A stretch of DNA of 64,000 bases, taken from Acanthornis magna (taxonomy: Eukaryota; Chordata; Aves; Passeriformes; Acanthizidae). Below, piece by piece: positions 27,026-37,706 of this stretch. Made by a program: the position numbers and the translations under genes. Under the pieces are notes generated by a model, which saw nothing but the letters and a program-made list of their open reading frames with translations, was not told the DNA's origin and did no database searches. The stretch is taken from contig JAWUZG010000084.1 of assembly GCA_036785705.1 (NCBI GenBank), positions 7,065,001 through 7,129,000 on the forward strand, written 5' to 3'. Each line of letters begins with the position of its first letter. The first letter of the stretch is position 1.

Positions 27026-29650
27026 CTGCCTGAGAACTTCCCAGCCTCTGTGTCAGTCTTCTGACTGCAGGACCAGGCCACAGGCTCTCCCTTTTCTTTC
27101 TTGAACTTTCCAAACAGAAGGTCTTTTGTGTTGCACCAAACAATGCCAGGCGCTGCTGACTGGCTTCAGCATGGCTGCTAATAACACACGCTGGAGATAA
27201 TGGTGATGCTGATCTCCACTTTCTCCTCATATCTTCCTAGAGGGGAAAGTGCAATGAACGGAAATTGGGCCCTTCTATCCCACCTCTCCTCCTCCCAAAT
27301 GGCTGCTGTTTCAGTGTGTGTGTGTCTGTGTGCGTGTGCAAATTGTTCCTTGATTAAAGGGCTGTGCTTCAGGGGGGAGTTCCGGGAAGACTTCAGGGGA
27401 AAAACACTGTCATAGCTGTGACCTACCCCAGAGCACTCATGAGGGAGGAGCAGGCTGTGCTGCAGCAGAACTGACAGCTGTCATCTGCAAACTGAGGGCT
27501 CATCAGCACTGCCTAACACTTTGTGTCCACCTCTTGCCTACCAGCTTGCTTCCATAAATAAAATATTAGTGTTAGCACATATTGATAACCTGATTTGGAA
27601 AACAATTTATTTTTTTTTCATGTCTTTGATGGTTGGGACCAGCTTCATAAGAAATCCTTGTGCCATTTTTGACTGGAGATGAAATATCTGTGGAGCTGGT
27701 GTGCTAATTTGTACCATTTCCCTCCTTAAGAAAGAACACTCTGATGGTTTCCCCAGTGTAAGGCTCATTTGCAGGAAAATGCTATTAGTCCCTGAAATTT
27801 CTAAGATAAACAAATTTAATGATTTTCAATGTCAGAACTGCTTTTAAGTGCTTACATTTTACAGATGATAATGTTGGGAATCCTGAGAGAACTCTGAAAG
27901 GTGTGGCCAACTGGGCATTCCAAAGGGGGCAGTGGGGTTTTGGTGTGTATCTGTTTGCTGGGATGCAGCAGGAAGCCTGGTGAATTCTCTCCCAGAGTTT
28001 CTGGCTGAGTGGTGTTTCCCTTAATGGTCTGTGCTGTAGCATTTGCAAGTTACTTTGAAAAGTGATACAAGGCATCAGTCCCTCAGTCCTTTAAGATAAT
28101 TCCTATATATTCTAGCATTCTGAATGATTTCAAATGAAGTTTTCATATGTTATGCTAAGTATATCTTAAAAGTAGGAAATAATAATAGAAAAATATAATA
28201 TACTTGTAACTACAATAGTAACAAGATTGACAAATTGTGTTTTCATCCATCGATGGAGTAAGTAATTCAGGAAGGCTGCTAGTATGGCTGGCAAGGCACA
28301 TGGAGTTCTTGCAGGAGTCTGTGCAGGTGTAAACAGCTCTGTGCTCAACACAGCACCTCTGGGCAGGTCCTTAGCCCAGCAGTTATAGCTTGCTGTAGTT
28401 GTAACTCTGTAAGTGCATTCATTTCTTTATTTCAAAGACAGTTGCTTTGTGTTGTCCTGATAGAAATCTCCTCACTGCTTCCATGCATCCACCATGTTTC
28501 TGCCAGTGGCTGTATATCCGTATTCTGCCTGTGGATAGTCAATGGATCTGAGTTTTCCAGAGACATTGGTGTGCTCCTTTGATGGGATTGATTTCTGTCT
28601 CATTGTACTTAGAAGGAAAGGGAAGTGACACAGGAGAAATCTTTTTTTGTTCTTTCTTCTTGGCTGTCTACTGAGTAATTTTTATATTCTGAAGTGCATA
28701 ATCTTTTAATTGCTTGTTTTATCTTGCATAAGATCCTGTCTTGTGTAATTCCTTATACACCCTCTATCCATAGGTTGACAGCAGATTTTTGTGTTGTCTA
28801 TTGAGGTGAATTCCAGGTTAATTGCTACCCTGACATATTTGTCTTTATTACTTAGAAATATGCTGCTTTGTGAATGAGCTGAGGCTATCTAGGAGCCTAG
28901 GACTGACTTTGTCTGTGCCATTCAATACTAGTTTCTGCTCTTGTTCTTTTCTCTAAATAACTACAGAGTCCTTTCTATTTTTATTCTTAAGGAAAGTCTG
29001 TGAGGCATGGGAAAAACCCTGTAGTTTTCTGTTTCTGCTGTTTTCTTTGAAGGCTGATCTTCAGAGCACCTGACGTTGTGGACAGATGTACCACTAAATT
29101 CTTGAACATGAGATCAGTATTCTTCATCTCTAACTTTATGCCTGCTATAGGTAGAATTAATTGGTTGAAAACAGCAGTGCTGCATGTAGAACTGTTCATG
29201 AGGATGCTCAAATATTTTCTGATTTCTATAAGTTAATTTCAATTCCAGCAGTATGAACAAAGAGTTCTCAATTGTTTCCTCTCGTGTGCTGTTTTCTGGT
29301 CATGGTGACTGAGTGTCTTCCCAAGGTGTAAAATGTGACACACAAAAAGATCTGTTCTGTGCAGATCACACTGGATATGAGCATGGCTACCTTTACAGCA
29401 AGAACCTCGACATGGTTGCACTGTCACTCTGCTCTGCAGTGAAGGCTCTCATTAGTGCTAATCAGCGATCTCTCTTCTGGCTGTGCATCTTTGACCCAGT
29501 TACTTTGCTGAACTTAGCACAGTTGCTCGTGTGACACAAAGCAGACTCTTGGCACAGCCCTGATCACAGAGCGGGGCAAGATCTGGCAACTTTCACACAA
29601 ATCCATTATAATTAAGGCTTCCGGTCTGGGTTTTAAACTGCTTCTTTCTC

Positions 29651-29673
29651 TTAAAAGCCTGAGAGGCTTTTAA
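29651..29673. repeat. Perfect 10-bp inverted repeat
   Basis: ttaaaagcct, a gag loop, then aggcttttaa form a perfect hairpin with a 3-base loop. A further partial copy (ttttttaaggct) follows at 29679-29690. The stem is too short for a microRNA precursor. Confidence 0.9.
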
Positions 29674-31816
29674 AAGTATTTTTTAAGGCTGAAAATGAAC
29701 CTACTGGTGGTAGAGGCAAAGTCCCTAGGTGGTACTATTTGAAGGTACACCTGGAAGAGGCAGGTGCTGCTCTTGTTCCTTCATCAGGCTTTGCAAATGT
29801 ATTTCCAATCTGGGTGCTTTTTGACCAGAGTCTCCCAGCTGATCCTCAGTTGCATGTGACAACAACAGAGTCCCCTGAGCAGTTACTGAGTGTTGCACAG
29901 TTGGCTTTCCTCCAGTACCACCTCTTATTCCGAGTTCAAGCCTTATGCAACATTAATCTTCTCTGCCCACTTGGAGCCAAACTGCTGTAGGCAAGGGGCT
30001 GTTCAAAGGAGTCCTGATTACCCATCCTCTCAGGCAATGCTTCCTCCTGGAGCCCTTTTTGCCCATCCTGTTGCAGTTTGATGACAAGAAGATGAATTGG
30101 AGGCTAAAACTTCTGCCAACAGCAAGAGCACGGTCTGGCATCCCCCATGCAGCTGGCATCCAAAGGATACAAGCCATCAAATTATCCATGCTCCTGGGCC
30201 AGCTGGGCCTGTTGGTTTATGACCAGAACATTCCTCCTGTATTTAAAGCTTCCTCGAAAGTTAAAAGGCATCACTAAATATTTACCACATTTGTGGGCAT
30301 GCTGAGGACAGTGGGGCAATTTTGACAGTACAAAACCTGTTCCCTGCAATACTGTTTCATGCCTTCTTGGTAGAGAGCAAAATGCAATTTGAGAGCTGCG
30401 CTGCAACAGTATGGAAACATTTGCAGCTGCACAACTCACATCCCCATGTTTCAGTCTCTCACAGGCTCATGCAGACCTTCTATTATTAGTTTTAAAAGAA
30501 TAGCTGACAGCTGATTAATTTGAATGGTGTATTCCAGAGAGAGCTGTTGTATGACTGTCAAGAATGGCAAGCCAAGGAAATACTGACTGAAGTTGCAAAG
30601 AGAGATTTCCCATGTAGAGCACAATCCTGTTTATCCAAAAGATTTGTAGGGGACAAAACCATCTTCATACCACCCTGCTGTCAACATGTTCAAGCCCGTG
30701 CTGGGGGAGACGAAAAGTTGAACAGCTCAGCCTGTTTTGTGTTCATTCCCTCACAGTTTTCTGGGAGAGTTCCCGGGGGTTTCCTGGCATGTTGTCACAG
30801 GGCAGGGGCCATATTGCAACTCAGTCTTTAGAAACCTACCTAAAAAATAATTTCAAATGACTCATTCTGCTGTTGGTTTTTGGAGAAGAGTCAAGTTGGT
30901 TTCAGAGGGAAGAGTGAAAATAAAACTACTTTTGGACAATGGATATACTCTGTGTAATCAGCTGATGGTCTGGATTAGAGCTGCTCCGCTGTGCATCAGA
31001 CTGGGTTTCACTGTTGTACTGACCCTGCTGCACTCAGGCTCAGGGCAGCAGATTGGCCTTTGGAAGTGTATGAAGATCTAAGAGCAGACATTGATTTTTC
31101 AGTGCTCTTTGTATTAGCAGCAGCACATGACAGTAGGTTGCAAGCTGAGTAGTATTACCCCAGGACATTTGCAGGTGGCTGTCTGGTCACCCCTTTCTTT
31201 TCCCGTGGAAAGCACTGCCCTTGTAAGCAAGACTCTGCTCACAGCCTGGGCAGCTGAGGCACAATTACAATACTCTTTCCCTGATCTGAGGCTTCAGTGG
31301 AGAAGGACAGACAGCCCTGTCCCTGGAGCTGCATAAGGTGGTCCATTTAGGCCTTCTGCCTCCTACAGCAATGAGCCTCTGCCATCATGCTGTAAGGTCA
31401 CTTGCTTTCATGACTGTTCCCCCTGTCCTCCCTGTGGGAGACTCTGGTGTGGGAGGAGTCACAAAAGGTGAGAGTGAAGAGAGGTGAGGGGCAAGAAGGC
31501 AAAATTGTCCCCTAGTCATGAGATTTGTGTAATGTAGAGGTTGGATGAAGGCAGAAGAAAAGCCAACTGCATTTTGAAACACCCACTTGATGCCCATGTA
31601 TTTGGAGCTCTGTGTGTGGTGAGGGGGCTGCTATCCAAGCTGGTTGCACAGGGAACTCCATCAGCAGGTTATACTCTTGTCTGCCCCAATCTCAGTGGGC
31701 AGTAGAATGTGCTCTCAGAGTTGAGCTGGGCATTAAGATCTGCTTTCCTCTCCTGTGGAGACATTATCCAGGTTTCTGCTGAAACACATCAAGAGCTAAG
31801 GTCCCTGCTGTGATTT

Positions 31817-31896
31817 GTTTACTATTGGCTGATGTGCATGGACAAGAGAAACAAATGTAGGCATGACTCAGTAAACAAATGTAAACCTGACTCAGT
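31817..31896. promoter_or_regulatory. Duplicated 24-bp unit with AP-1 and forkhead-like motifs
   Basis: Two adjacent 24-base units (31849-31872 and 31873-31896; 21 of 24 identical) each contain aaacaaatgta and TGACTCAGT. TGACTCA is the AP-1 consensus, and GTAAACA-like sequence spans the unit junction. Just upstream lie TGTTTAC and ATTGG (reverse CCAAT). The duplication doubles a possible binding module; there is no direct evidence of function. Confidence 0.35.
31849..31896. repeat. 24-bp tandem duplication, 21/24 identical
   Basis: Two head-to-tail units, each running from aaacaaatgta to tgactcagt, differ at three positions. See the regulatory entry covering the same bases. Confidence 0.95.
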
Positions 31897-33276
31897 GCCA
31901 TGTACTGCAATACTACAGAATGGCTCCTGGGGTATATAACCAGCTGGAAGTACTGGGCATCCAAGAGGCAGCCCGAGGTCTTCAGCTGCAGCACCTTGTC
32001 AGCAGTTCCCAGTTGTGGCTCTGATGGCTCTGATAATGGGTGTGCTCCCTGTTCTAAAAGTATGGCGAGATCCTCAGGTCGAGGAAGGCAGTGGAGCTAT
32101 CCTAAAGGTTTCCATGATGTTTCTGGAAAATCTATGTAGTTCATGTTCTGGGCAGGGCAGACTGATTGCAAAGTGGCATTTATCCCAGAGATTTCAGGAG
32201 TCAGTTAATAGCTGCTCTGGTCAGGCTGTGAGATGTCCTGAAATCCTGAGCAAATTCCTCTTTCTCCACCTCAGTATTTCCATGTACAAAACCAGGTTGC
32301 ATTAGGTGAACTCGTCTGTGTGTCAGCTTCTTGCTGAATTGTATCAAGTGTGTAATGCTGTTTTGGCAGCTGCATTGCTGATGTGATTTATGACCTTGCC
32401 TACAGTAGCAGTGCACTTGGGCTTACTGTCTTCTGAAATCTGGCATCACACGGGTCCCTCAGGGGCACAGTGACAGGACAGAATCCAAAATTAACTGTCA
32501 CTGGTTCCTGGAAAGGGTGAGTTTTTAATACCTGTAATGGTGCCAAATGATATGCTGGCTTCTGGAAGCATTAAGATGCTTACTATTAAAAAATGATTTG
32601 TCATGAGAAAAGGAGAAACCTGCTGCTTGCAGTGAGGGAACAGTCAGCTGCTCCTGAGTCTGAGTAGAAAAGGGAAATGCTAGGAAATAGCTGGGGAAAC
32701 AGTGCAGGGAAAAAAAGCCAGCTGATACTGTGAAGGAGTTAAGAGAACCTTGTTAAAACAGAATTACTCTTCTGGATGAGAGTTTGACTTTCTGCAAGGT
32801 GGGCAGAGAGGGAGTAAATTCAAAGCCCAGGCTTCTGGCTCATCATTTCAACACTTACCATTGCAAGATTTGCTTACAATCTGATCTTTAAAAGCAAACT
32901 GACCCAACATTGTAGACTGGGAATCCTGTAAAATATTTTTTCAGTGTCCTGGACACATGGCGTTCCTGAAACAAAACAGTCCAGGACACTTGTGGCAGTG
33001 GGGTGATGTGGGAGCTGCAGGGCTGTTTCACTGCTGCTCACTGCTGAACAGGAGCAGCAGCTCTTGCCTCGGACAGATTGCCCTTGTGACAGTGGCTCAT
33101 TAAAGATTGTCACATCAGTTATGTTTCCATGACAGTCCCAGGTCTGACAAATGTGACAAAGCTGTGTTTTATCAGCAAATCCCCTGTGGGCCCTAGCCAG
33201 GAAAGCATATGGATAAGGAGAGAAAATTATTCTTCCTGCTCTTTGTTACTGACCGATTGTGTTCTTTGTGTGTGAA

Positions 33277-33298
33277 GTAGCCAGCCATGACTGGCTAC
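33277..33298. repeat. Perfect 8-bp inverted repeat
   Basis: gtagccag and ctggctac flank the six bases ccatga. It is an isolated short palindrome without other structure around it. Confidence 0.85.
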
Positions 33299-34067
33299 AT
33301 TTCTCTGCAATTTGCAGTACCTCCTGTATGGGGCTGAACCAGTGCTGACTCAATACATTTTCCATTTGTTAACAAGATTTATTGTTTTGGGGACCAAATA
33401 AGCTCTAAAGGTCAGATTGAAGTTCTGGGGATCAAAGCACCAGTGGAGGTGCTACAGGGCAGACTTGGGCACCCTTGAAACAAATGGCCTTTTTTGGAGA
33501 ACAGTTACAGAAATTCAGATAGGTATGTTGGCCAGGGTTGAACCTGTGGGGTGAACACTCAGACTTGTTCTCTTGCAGTTATTTAAAAAAAAAGAAAAAT
33601 AGAGCAGGAGCATTTCATTTATATTCAACTAATATCTTCCTTTGGGATTCTTCAGTGAATGCAAAAGATGCAGCATTCTGCATCTGCTAGTTATCTGTAG
33701 GTTATCTATTAATATGTTGTATGCCAAATCACAGTCATACATAAAACAAGGAGAAAACAAAAGGATAAAATTATAGCCATAGAGAGCTTTCCTTCTGTTA
33801 TGAACATAATCAATCTTGAAAACTAGAAAGATCTGTAATACCAGTATTTGCCCATCTCATGCAGGGAAGATAAAAGAAGGGAAATAATAGTTGTATAAAT
33901 AAGATAATATGACATAAGTAATAAAAAGGAGGAGGGCTTTTTGAAGTAGAACATGATTGCGCTTTCCTGAATAGAATCAGATCTGCTTACAAGCATTCAG
34001 TCCATCTCTGAGGGGAATTGCAAACAGGATGCAGCTTTGCTAATATTGGCAGGTATTGGAGTTTTTT

Positions 34068-34410
34068 TTAGCTGAAGTGGTAGACCCTGGGCCTGTGTAT
34101 CAAAAGGTCATGAGTTGAATCCCCGTGCTACGCTCAGGAGGCTGAATAAAAAGGAATCAGGAAGTGTCTGAGACAAAATTTTGTCATGTACTAATAGCAA
34201 ATTCTAATTTCCGAGAGAGTGGTGAGACACGGCAATGTGTTGCCCAGACAAGTTGTGGATGCCCCATTCCTGGAACTGTTCCAGGCCAGGTTGGATGGGA
34301 CTTTGAGGAACCTGGTCTAGTGGAAGCTGTCCCTAGCCATGGCAGGGGGTTGGAACTAAATGTTCTTTAAAAGTCCCTTCCAATCCATCCCATTTGATGA
34401 TTCTATGATC
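34068..34410 (+). mobile_element. tRNA-Ile-like SINE with CR1 tail (TguSINE-type), degraded
   Basis: The 5' part (34068-34134) resembles a tRNA: ttagctgaagtggtaga corresponds to the D-arm/A-box, AAGGTC to the variable region, and gagttgaatccccgt to the T-arm/B-box. The wording is closest to tRNA-Ile as I remember it. The 5' half of the acceptor stem is lost in a T-run, and the anticodon is not conserved. After a linker, 34200-34410 matches a CR1 3' end: GTTGTGGATGCCCCATTCCTGG, CCAGGTTGGATGGGACTTTGAG, CATGGCAGGGGGTTGGAACTA and a terminal GATTCTATGATC. tRNA-Ile heads joined to CR1 tails are, as I recall, characteristic of passerine SINEs. The alternative is a chance CR1 insertion next to a tRNA remnant. 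Confidence 0.65.
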
Positions 34411-35707
34411 TTTGTGACACAGTCAGTGGAAAAATGAAAGACAAGGGATGCAGATATGTTTGTTCTCAAAGGGCACCATGTACCTTAGCACAGCTGGGTA
34501 TTTTGTGAGCAAATACCTTTGTTTTGCATTTTTAACAAACTCAAATCTGTATTTTGAGAAAGACGAAAAAGACTTCTTAAGAAGGGGAAGGTGTTGCTTC
34601 ATGAACAAAGTATTTTTTTGCAAGATTGAAATTCTGTTGTGTTGTTGGCATTGAAAGTAGAAAAGACAACACTTGAGGACAGTCAATCAAAAGGAGCTGA
34701 CAACCATTTCATAATGTGTGACCCTGGTATGTAGGCTCTGCTGGTAGTGGTGGTGTGCAGCATTACCAATCATGCTGTACATTCTTTTGCAAAACTACAG
34801 CAAAATGAGGCATTAGGTGACTCATGAAGTTTACCGCAAAGTTTTCTTTGTCTCCTAGTAACAACCAGTCCCAGCAAGGTACCTCTTCCATTGCACCTTT
34901 GTAGGGATGGTGTAAGAAACTGTGTGGATGACATCACCGCAAACTCAAATTGCCACAGTGTTTGAAGAGAAGCTACTCAAGTGAGACCAGCATTTTGGGT
35001 TTTGTTTGTATAGTGTTCACTATGCTAAGTCTTAGTCTGTTTGAGGTAGTGGGTGTAATAATAACTGGGTTAGTAAAGTTCAGGCCTGATGAGCACCACT
35101 GTTAAATTGAATGGAATATTGCGTTTTTCTAGCTGTAGCTCTTCTAGAGATACACACATTTTGATTTTCAAGAGCCATTAATTATCTTTCGGTTAAAAGG
35201 AAAGGCAAATGAGTCAGTACTTATCAATTTGCTCATCACTTTCTCCCAATCCTGTCAAAAATCTGTGGCTAAAAATCCAGTACTTACAAAACCTCTCCAT
35301 CCTGTATCTCAGTGAGAAGTTTGCATTTCTGTTCTTTTCTACAGCCAGCACACGCCTGTCGGCAGTACAGGTAGGGAAGTAGAAAACCATCTTCTTAAAA
35401 AGGTGAGAAAGTGCTTTGTTCTCTTTGCTGTCTGCATCCTAGATTGCATTTTTCATTCTACCTTGAAAATCTTCCCCCAGAAAAATGAGTTTGAACCCCA
35501 GGCAGTATTCCTGTAAAAACAACTGAGTCATCTCTCTAGGGAATTGAGAGAGCACTGTGACCTGGAGTTCTGGTCTTGATGACGTAGATGAACAGATAAT
35601 TAGGAATTTGTTGTAAGTCAATATTATACCATTCATTATTGTTTCTTTTTTGTGCAGTTATACAGGGAGAAAGCAGACAACCTTGTTCTGAGACTTGTTT
35701 TGCTTTG

Positions 35708-35763
35708 TATTAATGTAGTATTAATGTATGTATTTGTATTAATTTGTATTCGTATTAATGTAG
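35708..35763. repeat. Degenerate (TATTAATGTA) tract
   Basis: Tattaatgta is repeated with variation (tattaatgtag, tattaatgtatg, tattaatttg, tattcg, tattaatgtag) across about 55 bases. Confidence 0.75.
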
Positions 35764-37644
35764 TAGCACGCAAAACAAAAGATAGCGGAACTTACAAGGA
35801 GTAAGGTGGAGAATTAAGAGAGATTTTTCTCTCTCTTCTCCTCTTCCCCATCACCAAAACCTTCCAACTAATACACTTTTTGAAGTAGTTAATGTTTTAC
35901 AGTTAAAAGTTAGGTTTCCCACACTTACACATAGCTAGGTGGATCATTTATTTGCAGTTTCATAGCTGAGACTTATTTGTAAATCTCATGTATTCAGATA
36001 AAAGTAAACGTGGCAAATATCTATGTGAGGGAGTTAACTTGCAATAAATCTGTGGTGTATGCAAAGCAGCAGATCAGGTCTCAGAAAAGTGTGTCTGTGA
36101 GTAGGTGATTATACAGATTTTTGTTTTCCTCTGTCCTTAGATAAAAGGGTCTATATCCAAAGGGGAGGTGTAGGATGTTGTATTCAGTTCTCTCCTTAAT
36201 CTGAAAGTTGTTATGGCTGGGAAAGAAATTGCCTGCATTTCCAGTTGTGGGAAAGACATGTGGACAAATGCCCTGAAGGGCAAGATCTGTGTGAGGCTGT
36301 CAAGAAATATGGAAAATGAAGTCTTTAAAACTAATTGAATAATTAGATCTCATTCAAGTGATGATTCATAGAACTTGGTTTTGGCTGTCTTTGGACAGAA
36401 ACTTTGGAAGAAGCAGTAGCCAAGAGATGAACGAAAATGCACCCCAGTTCTCCTGGCATCTTGCCTTCCAAAATGGTGAAGCGTCTCATGGAGCAACAGC
36501 TGCTGTGTTAAACATATTTCTTATCTTAGTCACAAACAAAACTACCCATAGATGAGTTTAAAAAAGATATTATGCAGCAGGTGTAGTCAAAGCAGGGTTC
36601 ATTTTAAATTGTCATCCACACTGTAAAACGGCTGCTCAGTGTCAGTCAAAGAGAGGTGGAAGAGTTGAAGGGATCTAGACTGTTTTATTAGGTGACCAAG
36701 TAGATAAGATGTAAGAATGCAATGCAAGAGACCCATGGTAGTGGCTTTGACATATCAAATGGAAAGCTTTTTACTAGCATGTGAAATTTTGGTTAATAGT
36801 TAACAGATTAATAAATTTTACTGCAGAAGAATTGTGTACCTGATGGCTTTCATAATTTCCTTTGCCTTCATTTAAAGGTTTATGTTAACTGAAGCCTAGT
36901 TTCTACTTCTCCATGTACTGTGGAAATCTGATATGTGGTGTGGTATATCATGATCAGGCTAGAGACTTCTGGGGAAATAAGGCTTGGGAGAAAAATGAGT
37001 ATTGAGAAATGATGTTTTAAATCACAGACTGGATTGCTGGATCTCATCCTTGGGCTGAAGGACCATGTTACTAATTTCTCTTTCCTTTTGCCAGAGGAGG
37101 AAATTGTTCTAGCCCAGAAATTGATGGGAGTTTTGTTGCAATTATTTAAATTGTTTTTACATTGTTGTATACTGGTATCAGATGCTTCTTTCATCTTACT
37201 TTATGTGGAGAACTATCAATAAAAATTTTTTCAGCTCTGTTGCAATTTTTGGAGCGATACTTTTGCCAGAGAAATATTTTAAGGTACTGGAAATCTGTAG
37301 AAAAATGATGCAAAAAGCAGTGAGCCTACAGATTGAAACTGGTCATCCCAGTGTTGTTGAATCCTAAATTCCTTTTAATTTGAACATTCCATTAATTTGA
37401 GAATAGTGATTACCTAGAGAATCTAGGGAAGTTCCTGCAACTGCTCAAAGTTTAACTGATGCAAATAAGTCTGTACCTTTGTGGCACATCTCAGCTGCAG
37501 AATATGCAATGACTGGGAAGCACTGGTTACTTATTTTGGGGTTTGAAGTTGTCAGGGAGCATTAATGTGATCTTACACAGGAGTAATAGAGCTGGGCTGC
37601 TGCATAGACAGTCTAGTGGTAACTTAAAGACAGAGCTAACATCT

Positions 37645-37706
37645 GAGACCCCACTTATGCTGTTACTGAGCTAAAAAATTGAGATCCTGCTCATGCTGTT
37701 ACTAAG
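37645..37706. repeat. Imperfect tandem duplication, about 30-36 bp
   Basis: gagaccccacttatgctgtt followed by actgag is repeated as gagatcctgctcatgctgtt followed by actaag. An AT-rich insert (ctaaaaaatt) separates the two arms. Confidence 0.8.

Noticed and set aside
34068..34134. Functional tRNA gene
   Set aside because: The acceptor stem lacks its 5' half, the anticodon region is not intact, the T-stem has a mismatch and a wobble, and a CR1 tail follows. It is a SINE head.
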